Shown: piece after piece, positions 25,412 to 33,808 of the stretch
How positions within the stretch are numbered: position 1 is the first letter of the stretch
Layout of the letters: each line of letters starts with the position of its first letter
Source: JANPLN01 sp043757265
GTDB taxonomy: Bacteria > Bdellovibrionota > Bdellovibrionia > Bdellovibrionales > JAGQZY01
Assembly: GCA_043757265.1 (NCBI GenBank)
Contig: JAYUQP010000116.1
Span: forward strand, 1 to 54,715
Reading direction: 5' to 3'
Length of the DNA: 54,715 bases
Made by a program: the position numbers and the translations under genes
The notes under the pieces: model-generated
Database searches by the model: none
What the model saw: only the letters and a program-made list of their open reading frames with translations
What the model was told of the DNA's origin: nothing

Positions 25412-25912
25412 ATGTTATGTGATTGCGGAAGCCAAAAAAATTATGCCGATTGTTGCGAACCATTTATCAAGGGCGAAACCTCACCGCAAAACCCTGAGCA
25501 ACTGATGCGCTCGCGCTACACAGCTCATGTAAAAAAAGAGATGAATTACTTGCGTGCGACTCTTGCTCCGGAGCAGAGATCTTCGTTTATCGAGAAAGAG
25601 GTCTTAGCGTGGGCAAATTCGGAATGGCTTGGGCTTGAGATTGCCGAAGCCAAAGGGAACAAGGTCGAATTCGTTGCTAAGTACAAATCGAAGGGCAAAG
25701 TTTTTGAACATCACGAATACGCCACGTTTCGTAAGATTGGCGACAAATGGTTTTTTGTCGACGGAGACTCACACACACATGAAGAGGGAAAAGGCCACCA
25801 GCACCATCATGAGCCTGTAGCTCCTATCGTGCGTGAACAGCCTAAGGTGGGGCGCAATGATCCTTGCGCCTGTGGCAGTGGCAAAAAATTTAAAAAATGT
25901 TGTGCTATCTAA
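25412..25912 (+). CDS. YchJ-like protein with two SEC-C motifs
   Basis: A 166-residue protein of the YchJ/UPF0225 type. An N-terminal SEC-C-like zinc motif (CDCGSQKNYADCC) is followed by the NTF2-like YchJ middle domain (MRSRYTAH and the EHHEYATFRK strand). A His-rich stretch then leads to a second SEC-C motif at the C-terminus (PCACGSGKKFKKCC). SEC-C binds zinc and often contacts ribosome or SecB. The start at 25412 is set by AAAGGA upstream. Confidence 0.85.
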   Translation: MLCDCGSQKNYADCCEPFIKGETSPQNPEQLMRSRYTAHVKKEMNYLRATLAPEQRSSFIEKEVLAWANSEWLGLEIAEAKGNKVEFVAKYKSKGKVFEHHEYATFRKIGDKWFFVDGDSHTHEEGKGHQHHHEPVAPIVREQPKVGRNDPCACGSGKKFKKCCAI

Positions 25913-25919
25913 TTAAAAT

Positions 25920-26729
25920 CTAAAACCACTCACCCCAAGGCCATGTCCAAGGCATGAGACCTGGAACATCGATCGGAGAAATATCATCGTCGTCGTCGTA
26001 GTTACCATTTGTGCTACCAGAACCATCGCCGCCACCGATAAGTCCGCCCGATAGATCTCCACCGATGTCGCCGCCACCGATAAGTCCGCCCGATAGATCT
26101 CCACCGATGTCGCCACCGCCGATAAGTCCACCCGTCAAACCTCCACCGATGTCGCCACCGCCAGTGAGTGTTCCAGTCAGATTTCCGCCGAGATCACCGC
26201 CAGAATAACTTCCTGTATCGCCCCCGCCGTTACATCCCCAGGGATATTCACCGGTGATAAGATTTTTTTGTGAACAATCTGTGATGGGGTCGTCTTTTTT
26301 GGGAACCCACAAGTAAGGACATGCCAAAGTCACGGTTTCGAATAGTGGATCCTTTGGCGAAAGCAAATCATTCAAATCTTCGTCTAAAACTATATTTTTT
26401 CCTTCATGACAAAGATAATAGTTATTATCTGGCGATTGAGCCACATCAGAACCAGACAAAAATACATCGTCAAAACCCACATAATAGCCATCGTACTTGG
26501 CCACCTGCACTTTATTGCTGATATCGGTATACGATGCTCCTTTGTTCACCTTGAGGTATATACCAGACAGGAAATCTTGAGGAGTAAGTTTGCGACATTC
26601 TGTTGGTTCAGCACAACGAAACTGAATTCCAATAAGCGGATCGTCTGGAAGATCTTCATAGTTGATAGTGCCTGCTTGTGCAAAAACACTTAAAAATGAT
26701 AAAACAACAAAACTAAAAATGATCTTCAT
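25920..26729 (-). CDS. Secreted protein with Gly-rich tandem repeats
   Basis: A 269-residue exported protein (signal peptide 1-19, ending AQAG). The N-terminal 160 residues look folded and contain several cysteines (RCAEP, LCHEG, ACPYL, DCSQ, GCNGG). A Gly-rich region of 14-residue repeats follows, each with a GGDIGGDLSGGLIG-like pattern, then an acidic DDDDD run and an aromatic Trp/Pro-rich C-terminus (PWTWPWGEW). Exposure on the surface or export through a two-step route is possible. No family is recognised. Confidence 0.65.
   Translation of the reverse strand: MKIIFSFVVLSFLSVFAQAGTINYEDLPDDPLIGIQFRCAEPTECRKLTPQDFLSGIYLKVNKGASYTDISNKVQVAKYDGYYVGFDDVFLSGSDVAQSPDNNYYLCHEGKNIVLDEDLNDLLSPKDPLFETVTLACPYLWVPKKDDPITDCSQKNLITGEYPWGCNGGGDTGSYSGGDLGGNLTGTLTGGGDIGGGLTGGLIGGGDIGGDLSGGLIGGGDIGGDLSGGLIGGGDGSGSTNGNYDDDDDISPIDVPGLMPWTWPWGEWF
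26032..26157 (-). repeat. Three 42-bp tandem repeats in Gly-rich gene
   Basis: Units start at 26032, 26074 and 26116 with exact 42-base spacing, and a degenerate fourth begins at 26158. The first two copies are nearly identical. Each unit encodes 14 residues, so expansion or contraction keeps the frame. Confidence 0.85.
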
Positions 26730-26781
26730 AAATCCTCGCTTAGTAATACGAGGAACCTAATCGAGTTTGTTGGAAGGCGCG

Positions 26782-28329
26782 ATGAAAATGAAAAAAAGTA
26801 TAGTTTTTACAGTGTTAATCTTTGCTTTAGCATCGATTTCTTTTGCTGAAGAATCTTTATACGGCGTCGACGTTCGAGATCTCAAGAAATTCAACACAGA
26901 ACACGCAGAGTTTAGCTCTCAGCTTATAAAGCATCTCAACGAAAACAGCTGCGAGTTTTTGGGCCGTTGCCCATCTCCCGTTCGTTGGTTCGATAAAGGG
27001 GCGCAGGGGCCAAAGGGGGAGATCGTCGGCAACCAGTTCGTTGTCGCGGAGGACATGAGCGAGACTCGTAAAAATACAATTTATTCCGCAGAAATAGAAA
27101 ATATGGTTATTTCGTCGAACGAGGGCGAAATAACCTACCAGATCATTTTATTTATTCACGATGAAACCCAATATCCTGAATCTAAAAATCTGTTTTTTCG
27201 CAGACTTTCTATTGTCACAAAGAACAATAGCATATCAACGATTCGACTCCGTTACGACATACCATTAAATAAAACCAACTTTTCGTTTTACGTAGATATT
27301 ATGGCGCGAAAAACGGTGTTAAAAGATTCTAATTTTGGCATCATAAAAGTGTTTCCCGTGGCCGTGGGCGCGCTCGATATCCGTAATTTTGCCGGGCTAG
27401 AGCCTTTTGCAGCGAGCCTGACCCCACAGTTTGTGAACAATGCACAGATCTACGTTAGTCAGCCGGCGGGTCTGCACAGAGCGCGAAGCGACAAAGGTGG
27501 TATGTACAAACAGCGGCCGTTTTTGGGAATTGTCGATGACAATGGAACCACATACAAACAAGTGGGTTGGCACTATCAAATGACTGATGGTGACCTCGAG
27601 GCAGGATTCATAACCCACGGCTGCTTGCGCACAGAGGATAAAAATCTTTTTCCGATGGCCGAAATAGTCTTCGCAGGGTTTCAGGCGTTTATTCCTGTCA
27701 AAGTTGTCACGAGCTTTGCGTTGGATGGCGAACTGCAAAATCTCGACAGCATCAACCACCCCATGCCTCTTGCTAACAACTTTTATGATTCTGTTGGCTA
27801 TCTGGATAGCGACATATTTTCCGACGAGTACGTATCTAAAATTCGTTCTAATATAAATCAGCTTCCGCAAGGATCCTATTTGTCAGACGTAGAGCAGTAC
27901 TATTGGTGCAGGGGACACGGACAAACTATTTACAATCACTCCGACTCAGATCAACCTGGACTGCGGGAGTATGCAGGTTGGAGCACTGTCCTTGATGAAT
28001 ATTGTCTCACCAAGATCGTACGCAATCAGGCTTCGGTAGAACCTGTTGTCTCATTCATCTTTGGCAGATCATCCACTCTTCCGCCGACACGGACGCTCGA
28101 GCCTCAGTATCCAGTGGTCGTGGCTGGGCTCTGCGACGGTTCCCTCAGCGAGGCTCAGCTGATATTTTCGCAGTCCGAAAGTCGACAGCTGACATTTCGA
28201 TCATACATAAGCAATTGTGGATGTGAGAAGCTCAGGCGAATGCTCGAGGTATCTTTGATCAAAAACAGTGCAGGGCAAGTCTTGAATTCCGAGCAGAAAG
28301 CCCAAATGTTTGGGAAGTACTGCGAATAG
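26782..28329 (+). CDS. L,D-transpeptidase-like (YkuD) secreted protein
   Basis: About 515 residues with a signal peptide (ending SFAEE). The middle contains a YkuD-like catalytic region: GWHYQM, then ITHGCLRTED with the nucleophile Cys at about residue 281, His at 279 and Arg at 283. The usual SHGCxR motif is changed to THGCLR. Flanking strands (RPFLGIVDDNG and the IPVKVV strand) fit the fold. From family knowledge it would form or edit 3-3 crosslinks, or attach proteins, in peptidoglycan. Long N- and C-terminal regions have no recognised domain but several cysteines. The start at 26782 is favoured by GGAAGG upstream. Confidence 0.65.
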   Translation: MKMKKSIVFTVLIFALASISFAEESLYGVDVRDLKKFNTEHAEFSSQLIKHLNENSCEFLGRCPSPVRWFDKGAQGPKGEIVGNQFVVAEDMSETRKNTIYSAEIENMVISSNEGEITYQIILFIHDETQYPESKNLFFRRLSIVTKNNSISTIRLRYDIPLNKTNFSFYVDIMARKTVLKDSNFGIIKVFPVAVGALDIRNFAGLEPFAASLTPQFVNNAQIYVSQPAGLHRARSDKGGMYKQRPFLGIVDDNGTTYKQVGWHYQMTDGDLEAGFITHGCLRTEDKNLFPMAEIVFAGFQAFIPVKVVTSFALDGELQNLDSINHPMPLANNFYDSVGYLDSDIFSDEYVSKIRSNINQLPQGSYLSDVEQYYWCRGHGQTIYNHSDSDQPGLREYAGWSTVLDEYCLTKIVRNQASVEPVVSFIFGRSSTLPPTRTLEPQYPVVVAGLCDGSLSEAQLIFSQSESRQLTFRSYISNCGCEKLRRMLEVSLIKNSAGQVLNSEQKAQMFGKYCE

Positions 28330-28646
28330 TTGATCACGGCCAATCATTCTCGAGCGATTGAGCTGTGCGTCTGTTCATCAAAGTGGATGTGCAACCCAGA
28401 AATTTACAAGTGTGCATGTTCGATTCTCGAAAGGAAAAAAGATCCTTCGCTGCGCTCAGGATGACGGCGGTGTGGTGATTATGACTACGACTACGATTGA
28501 GAGTACCTAGATGGTGATGTGCGCTCTGATAGAGGTCAGTGCTTCGACTACCTACTAAACGGAAGGAGGGTCAAGTTTCAGATCATTGGTTCGCTTCATG
28601 CTGTTTTCTTATCGAATCCTTTTCAATCAGGAACCCATCCGTTTCA
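28330..28646. other. Intergenic stretch with REP-like motif
   Basis: No gene is seen. At 28442-28462 a short imperfect palindrome (ATCCT...AGGAT around a GC-rich core) resembles repetitive extragenic elements. The rest has no clear structure. Confidence 0.4.
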
Positions 28647-29159
28647 TTATTCATCGACGGTGCTTGCGGTTTTACGAATGCCGTGTTCGTAGCAGGTAAA
28701 GCCCCAGTGGCCGCCTACTTTTCCGCGAGCCACGCAGTGTGGGGCTACGGAGAAGCCGGCGCTCGACGTGCGCTGAGTTCTATATGAATGAAAATGAGTG
28801 ATACCATTGGCTCCTAATTGATGCGACTTTTTGGCAGCTTTCACAGAGGCAGTCTGTGGTCGTTTTTTTGGAGCAAATTGCTTCTTCGTATAAACAACGT
28901 CGCAGTAATTTTTCCCGAAGCCATTTTTTACGCGAGTCACGATCACGCGGCCGACAAAGATTTTACCTTCATCCGACTCCCCGCGAGCCTCTCCATGGAT
29001 CGCCTCTGCCAAACACATCATTTGTTTGTAGGGCGTGCTTGCTGTCTCCTGGTTTTCGAAGGTAGAACAGCCTTGAAAAACAACGGCCAGGGTCATCCAT
29101 AAAACAATTTTCAATCCATTTGAGCACATACAAACGTAACGGCTCAAACCGTCAAACAA
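28647..29159 (-). CDS. SleB-like cell-wall hydrolase lipoprotein
   Basis: About 170 residues. A hydrophobic segment with lipobox VFQGC (Cys31) is followed by a Hydrolase_2/SleB-like domain: CLAEAIHGEARGES (with likely catalytic glutamates 52 and 57), a VGRVIVTRVKN helix, the QFAP segment, a THFHSY strand and a closing HWGFTCY. Family members cleave peptidoglycan glycan strands or peptides. A start at 29129 (Met11) would give a more typical lipoprotein signal; neither start has a good ribosome-binding site. Confidence 0.75.
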   Translation of the reverse strand: MFDGLSRYVCMCSNGLKIVLWMTLAVVFQGCSTFENQETASTPYKQMMCLAEAIHGEARGESDEGKIFVGRVIVTRVKNGFGKNYCDVVYTKKQFAPKKRPQTASVKAAKKSHQLGANGITHFHSYRTQRTSSAGFSVAPHCVARGKVGGHWGFTCYEHGIRKTASTVDE

Positions 29160-29286
29160 TCAAACCTTTGTCTAGGAATGAGCGTCCAAGGTTTCGTCGC
29201 TTTGAATTAAATCTGACCTAAAGGCTTATTCCGCCGGCAAAAGTCCTCTTATGGGACATTCAAAATGGGAAGGGATCTAGGATCTC

Positions 29287-29796
29287 CTAGAAAATAAACA
29301 AAAAGCCCAAATAAATAAGAATCGCTAAAATCAATCCCCCAAGAATCACCTTTTGTATCCGGCTGTGTTTCTCTAAAGTTGAAAGCTCCCGCTTAAACGT
29401 TTCGCGAACCTCTTGAGTAATTCTATCCGTCAGCTTTCTAATCTCGTTTTCAGGGAGACCTGGGCGAGCTACCGTTTGTAAAAATACATAGGGTGAAAGC
29501 TCAGGATTTTTGTCGAGTAGGAGCAAATACCAGCTGAGCGCGCGAAAGATATGGGGTGGGGCTTCGTCCATGTTCGGATTCTTTGTCCAACGTGACCATG
29601 CCGAAGGGTCTACAAGGAGCAACTGGCATATCTTCCTTTGACTCAAACCCAGAGTTTTTCGTATGTCCTCCAGCCTCCCCCATTTGTTGATAATAAGCTG
29701 GGTTTCTGCCGAGTATTTGATTCGGAGGCTACTTTGAACCCTATCCGGGCTTTCCTTGAAAAGGGTTGATGGTTCGATGTGGGGGCGAATTTCCAT
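29287..29796 (-). CDS. HTH protein with C-terminal membrane anchor
   Basis: About 169 residues. A helix-turn-helix of XRE-like type is visible (EDIRKTLGLSQRKICQLLLV with the following SAWSRWTK). A helical stretch leads to a single C-terminal membrane segment (about the last 20 residues, LGGLILAILIYLGFLFIF). Such tail-anchored DNA-binding proteins may sense membrane or envelope state. The start at 29796 has TGAGGA at good spacing. Two inverted repeats lie just upstream (29824-29869) and could be its operators. Confidence 0.65.
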   Translation of the reverse strand: MEIRPHIEPSTLFKESPDRVQSSLRIKYSAETQLIINKWGRLEDIRKTLGLSQRKICQLLLVDPSAWSRWTKNPNMDEAPPHIFRALSWYLLLLDKNPELSPYVFLQTVARPGLPENEIRKLTDRITQEVRETFKRELSTLEKHSRIQKVILGGLILAILIYLGFLFIF

Positions 29797-29823
29797 TGTT
29801 GTCCTCACTCCATTAGTTCTAAT

Positions 29824-29869
29824 ACACATTGTTTTAAATGTGTTTCACCTTAATTATTAGTTGTGAAAC
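29824..29869. promoter_or_regulatory. Candidate operators upstream of HTH gene
   Basis: Two inverted repeats sit side by side: ACACATT/AATGTGT around 6 bases (29824-29843) and GTTTCAC/GTGAAAC around 14 bases (29842-29869). They lie 30-75 bases upstream of the HTH start and are plausible autoregulatory sites. Confidence 0.35.
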
Positions 29870-30369
29870 GCAATCTGACAAGATATAGGATGATGACATT
29901 ATGCATTATCTATCTAGAATTATGTCGGTTTGTTTCATTCTACGGAATATTTGGAATCTTTGAGGTCTGTATTCACACTTATAGTTATATCTGAGAGTAT
30001 TAAATAGCTGATATTACACAGTTATTATAAAAATTGATTTTGAACCGTTTAAAATGGCCTCTGCTGCGCGAGTCCTGTGGGGTATGTCTAGGTATGGCTT
30101 TTTTCAAGATCTAATGGTCTAGGTATGCTTTTGATATCAGCACTATGCATGTTGGTCTATTTACCATATCCACCTGGAATTCTGAGTAAGATTTCCGTCT
30201 CAACTTTTTTAATCTCCTCTTTCATCTTCCGAACATCTTCCGATACGCGCCTTTTTGATGAATGTGTTTCGAAAATCCTTAGAAGATTTGCCAATATGAA
30301 ATGTCTACACTCACGGCCCCCTATGAAAATGAATTATCTTCCATCCAAAGATTTACGAAGGAGTCCATA
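29870..30369. other. Gene-free stretch with direct repeat
   Basis: No supported gene; one plus-strand open frame lacks a ribosome-binding site. A near-exact direct repeat (GTCTAGGTATGGCTTTT at 30086-30102, and the same minus one G at 30117-30132) lies about 250 bases upstream of the next gene. Its role is unknown. Confidence 0.35.
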
Positions 30370-30960
30370 GTGACAAAGTTTTTGGTTTTAGGTTTCGCGA
30401 CGTTGTTTAGTTTTACCGCATTTAGTTTCAATGCCATGGCCGCTGAAGTTTATTTGGTGGATTTGGCTACCCCAATTGAAGAACAGTTGGCAGAGAATTG
30501 CCCTTGGGTGCCAGTGGCTGAACTTCAAAAGGTCGTTATCGCAGAGTCCGAAAAAATCGGCTGGGCCGGCGGCGATGTCGGTGATGTGATCGGCGATCTT
30601 TTAGGCAATTCTGGCGTTGATGCAAATCATACCGAAGTGGCGGCCAATATTCCGGAGTCTACAAAAGCTGTTTTATTAGATACTCAGTACTTCAATAATA
30701 ACGGAGAAGCCAAAATCCTCGTCGAACGTTTGCGAATGATCACTGCGTCTGGAGATCAAAACACGTTTTCGCTGAGCGAAGAGTCCCGTGTTTTATCACA
30801 GACTGAGGGACATGCTGGCGAAGCTATTTTGATTTGTTTTACGAATGATGAAAACTACGTACGCGTTTCGGCGAAGGTCACTCATCAGAATGTAGATGGT
30901 TCACGCCCGACAATTGGAATCAGCGCATTTACAGTTGCGGCACCAATCGTTCTCGAATAA
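30370..30960 (+). CDS. Secreted protein of unknown function
   Basis: About 196 residues with a signal peptide (ending AMAAE). The mature protein contains two cysteines (ENCPW and LICFT) and is otherwise alpha/beta; no domain is recognised. The GTG start at 30370 is chosen because AAGGAG lies six bases upstream and the signal peptide then begins MTKFLVLGF. A strong terminator follows. Confidence 0.65.
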   Translation: MTKFLVLGFATLFSFTAFSFNAMAAEVYLVDLATPIEEQLAENCPWVPVAELQKVVIAESEKIGWAGGDVGDVIGDLLGNSGVDANHTEVAANIPESTKAVLLDTQYFNNNGEAKILVERLRMITASGDQNTFSLSEESRVLSQTEGHAGEAILICFTNDENYVRVSAKVTHQNVDGSRPTIGISAFTVAAPIVLE

Positions 30961-31059
30961 GCAATACCACTCTCGCAGATGTTCAACCGAGGGCATTCTC
31001 GTTCTCTTTCAGACGAGAAACTCTCGTTCGATTTTCTACATACTTTCGAAGCAAAAAAA

Positions 31060-31087
31060 AAGCCCAGGCTTACTGGGCTTTTTTTAT
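31060..31087. terminator. Bidirectional rho-independent terminator
   Basis: Perfect 8-bp stem (AAGCCCAG/CTGGGCTT) with a 5-base loop, A-run before and T-run after. It lies between convergent secreted-protein genes and can serve both strands. Confidence 0.85.
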
Positions 31088-31129
31088 TAAAGCTTCTTAC
31101 CGAATATCGATAGTAACCAATGACGGTTA

Positions 31130-31855
31130 TTACTTAGCTCCGGTGATTTCGCCGTATCCAGCAATGTTTCCTTGCTTCACACCTTTTTGCTCAAGCAATG
31201 CAGAATCAGTGATAAATACGTTGTAACCTTCAGTGCATTTTACGTACAGCCACTGTTCGTTGATATCGTAGGTGGTGCCATCAGCTTCAGTTACAGTCTC
31301 TAATGCCTTTGTCTCGAGCGTCTTTTCGAAATAAGCGACATTTTCAAGTGCATCATAATTAACGTATATATATTGTTCTAAGCCGTTCGAAACGAGCGTA
31401 GCCATAGAAACGCCTTCACCAAGATAAACAAGATTTAGAATTTGGTCGCCGGCTTGGATAGTAACGCCTTCACCTTCAATGGGGTAAAAGCCAGAAGCAA
31501 CGTCTCCAATGACATCTTTGATTACTTTGTAATCAACAGCTGGTGCCAGTGTGTAGTAATTAATTACGGAGTTTTTTGTTTGCGACCATGGGTGGTACAA
31601 GCCATTTTGGATGGTGCAGCTTTTACTCACCGTAAGTTCGCGAAGGCTTTCCCAACCTTTAATCACCGTCGTTTTATTTTTTTGCTTGGAGGACACATCG
31701 ATGACTGGTCCAGGATATTCTCCCTGCCATGTGTTGAGTGCTACTTGCAAATAAGTAACGCCATCTCTTTCAACTTCCAGCTTGTAAGCGCCAACCTCTG
31801 CTGATGCCGATCCTAAATATAAAAGTGTACTAAAAATAATTGCTATGTTTTTCAA
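31130..31855 (-). CDS. Secreted protein of unknown function
   Basis: About 241 residues with a signal peptide (ending ASAEV). The mature part is rich in strands and aromatic residues, with cysteines in KSCTI and VKCTE that may pair. No domain is recognised. The TTG start at 31855 has GGGGGA upstream and gives a clean signal peptide; starting farther upstream adds residues with no signal character. Confidence 0.6.
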   Translation of the reverse strand: MKNIAIIFSTLLYLGSASAEVGAYKLEVERDGVTYLQVALNTWQGEYPGPVIDVSSKQKNKTTVIKGWESLRELTVSKSCTIQNGLYHPWSQTKNSVINYYTLAPAVDYKVIKDVIGDVASGFYPIEGEGVTIQAGDQILNLVYLGEGVSMATLVSNGLEQYIYVNYDALENVAYFEKTLETKALETVTEADGTTYDINEQWLYVKCTEGYNVFITDSALLEQKGVKQGNIAGYGEITGAK

Positions 31856-31996
31856 TGGATTCCCCCATGTTAGTGTTTCTAAGGGGAGATTAATGAAGCT
31901 CGATGCGAAAGACGACGACAATTAAATCAACTCGAACTTTTTGCAATTAATTCATTCTCTTGATTGAATCGCAAAAAAACTTTAGTCTAAAACTAC

Positions 31997-32524
31997 ATGT
32001 CTAGATACTCGTTAAATAAAAATAAATATCTTCTCGATCCTGAGTACGATCATCTGGAAATGCTATTGAATCGTTACAAATTCAAAGAGCCGCGCAACTG
32101 TCTGGCCATGTTTATTGGCTTAAAGACCGGCGCCCGCGCCCAAGAAATTTTGAACCTTCGTAAAAATGATATGAATTCGTACGATCAGTCTCTCTATATA
32201 AAAGGCCTGAAAGGTTCAAACGATCGAGAATTGCCCATTCCCGCAGCGTTGTTCGACGATATAGAGCTTTTTGCCAGGGGACTGGGGTCTTCCGACCCGC
32301 TTTTTGATATTTCCTATCACCGTCTTCGCCAGATCTGGTGCGAGTATCGTCCAGTGGCCAAGAAATTCCACTGCTTACGGCACACTTTTGCCATCCGTCT
32401 TTATAAAAAAACCCGCGACATCCGCCTGTTACAGGTGGCTCTGGGGCATCGAAATATAGCAAATACGATGATTTATGCTGACTACGTGTACTCACAAACC
32501 GAGCTAAGACGCTTAATTCTTTAA
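31997..32524 (+). CDS. Tyrosine recombinase, catalytic domain only
   Basis: A 175-residue phage-integrase-family protein that consists essentially of the catalytic domain. Visible catalytic residues: Arg47 in TGARAQE, Lys72 in LKGSND, the HCLRHT box (His126, Arg129), His151 in LGHRN and the nucleophile Tyr160 in NTMIYADY. The usual N-terminal core-binding domain is missing; only about 30 residues precede the first helix. It may be a compact Xer-like recombinase or a remnant of an integrative element. No attachment sites or phage genes are seen nearby. Confidence 0.8.
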   Translation: MSRYSLNKNKYLLDPEYDHLEMLLNRYKFKEPRNCLAMFIGLKTGARAQEILNLRKNDMNSYDQSLYIKGLKGSNDRELPIPAALFDDIELFARGLGSSDPLFDISYHRLRQIWCEYRPVAKKFHCLRHTFAIRLYKKTRDIRLLQVALGHRNIANTMIYADYVYSQTELRRLIL

Positions 32525-32590
32525 GATTTAACCTTGATTTTCGAGCGAAAATAAACGAAATTGCCGGTCTATTATAAAGACGAGGTAATT

Positions 32591-32788
32591 ATGGCAACGC
32601 CCAAGAAACGCTTAAGTCGATCAAAACGTGGAATGAGACGCGCACACGACGCGATCACTCCAGTTACAACTGTGAACTGTGCCAACTGCAGCTCGGTTGT
32701 TAAACCTCACCACGTGTGCCCGTCTTGCGGATATTACAAAGGTAAAGAAATCGTTGCGGCTCCACAAGAGACTGCAACAGCTCAGTAA
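32591..32788 (+). CDS. rpmF: 50S ribosomal protein L32
   Basis: A 65-residue L32 of the large ribosomal subunit. It begins MATPKKRLSRSKRGMRRAHD, the standard family start, and has a zinc ribbon (C30, C33, C43, C46). In many bacteria rpmF is cotranscribed with plsX and fab genes. Here fabH starts ten bases after its stop and plsX is not between them. Confidence 0.97.
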   Translation: MATPKKRLSRSKRGMRRAHDAITPVTTVNCANCSSVVKPHHVCPSCGYYKGKEIVAAPQETATAQ

Positions 32789-32797
32789 AGAAAGTTC

Positions 32798-33808
32798 ATG
32801 TCAGCTTCAAAACCGAGTGGTCTCTATAGATCATGGATCTTGGGAACAGGATCCTTTCTTCCCGAAAAAAAACTGACAAACTATGATCTAGAAAAACTAG
32901 TTGATACAAATCACGATTGGATCGTGGAGCGCACTGGCATCCACTCGCGTAGCATCGCAGAAGACGGTGTTACCACTAGCGACCTTGCTTTGATCGCATC
33001 ACAAAAAGCATTGGAAATGGCAAAGCTCACTGCAAAAGATATCGACATGATTCTTTTTGCCACGGTGACACCCGACTACCCGATGCCAAGTTCTGCATGC
33101 GAATTGCAACGCAAACTGGGCGCTAGAAACATCATGGCCTTTGATCTTTCCGCAGCCTGCTCTGGATTTTTGTACGGCCTTTCCATCGCCGATCAGTTTA
33201 TTCGCACGGGACACTATAAAAACATTCTTGTTGTTGGCGCCGAAGTTTTACACAACATGGTGAACTACTCAGATCGTCAAACGTGCATTCTATTTGGTGA
33301 TGCTGCTGGTGCCGTGGTGTTAAGTCGCGCTCCTGAAAATTCGAAAAGTGCAATTCTAAGCAGTCATATGTACGCCGAGGGAGAGTTAGCAGATCTTTTA
33401 TACATTCCCGCCGGTGGATCAAAAATGCCGCACTCGCCAGAAACTCTGGACAAAAATCTCAATAAAGTTGTGATGAAAGGGCGTGAAATTTTTAAACACG
33501 CCATTCGAACAATGTCTGGCTGTTGCGAAATAGCTCTCGAAGCAAATGGCATGAGTAAAGAAGATGTAGATTGGATCATTCCCCATCAAGCCAATACGCG
33601 CATCATTGAAGGCGTGGCTAAATATTTCGACGTGCCCATGGAAAAAGTAATTGTCGAAATCACCGACATGGGGAACACCTCGGCTGCAACCATTCCTGTA
33701 TCGCTTGATCGAAGTGTGCGCAGTGGTCGCATTCAGCGTGAACAAAATGTTTTGATGACAGCGTTTGGTGCTGGGCTAACCAGCGGCAGCGTGATGATGA
33801 GGTTTTAA
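32798..33808 (+). CDS. fabH: 3-oxoacyl-ACP synthase III
   Basis: KAS III condenses acetyl-CoA (or a branched acyl-CoA) with malonyl-ACP to start fatty-acid synthesis in the cytosol. The length, 336 residues, is typical. The catalytic Cys121 lies in LSAACSGF, the His in the IPHQANTRI box (about residue 265), and the Asn in MGNTSAA (about 295). It is directly followed by fabD with a one-base overlap. Confidence 0.97.
   Translation: MSASKPSGLYRSWILGTGSFLPEKKLTNYDLEKLVDTNHDWIVERTGIHSRSIAEDGVTTSDLALIASQKALEMAKLTAKDIDMILFATVTPDYPMPSSACELQRKLGARNIMAFDLSAACSGFLYGLSIADQFIRTGHYKNILVVGAEVLHNMVNYSDRQTCILFGDAAGAVVLSRAPENSKSAILSSHMYAEGELADLLYIPAGGSKMPHSPETLDKNLNKVVMKGREIFKHAIRTMSGCCEIALEANGMSKEDVDWIIPHQANTRIIEGVAKYFDVPMEKVIVEITDMGNTSAATIPVSLDRSVRSGRIQREQNVLMTAFGAGLTSGSVMMRF

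Noticed and set aside
26032..26185. CRISPR-like repeats
   Set aside because: Units are contiguous with no spacers, 42 bases long and in frame inside a Gly-rich coding region.
28350..28440. tRNA-like GTTCGATTC segment
   Set aside because: No acceptor, D or anticodon stems could be paired around it.
30125..30370. Plus-strand open frame before the GTG-start secreted gene
   Set aside because: No ribosome-binding site, and its end overlaps the well-supported start signals at 30358-30372.
31997..32524. Prophage or genomic island marked by the integrase
   Set aside because: No phage, plasmid or attachment-site sequence was found on either side; the neighbours are housekeeping or orphan genes.
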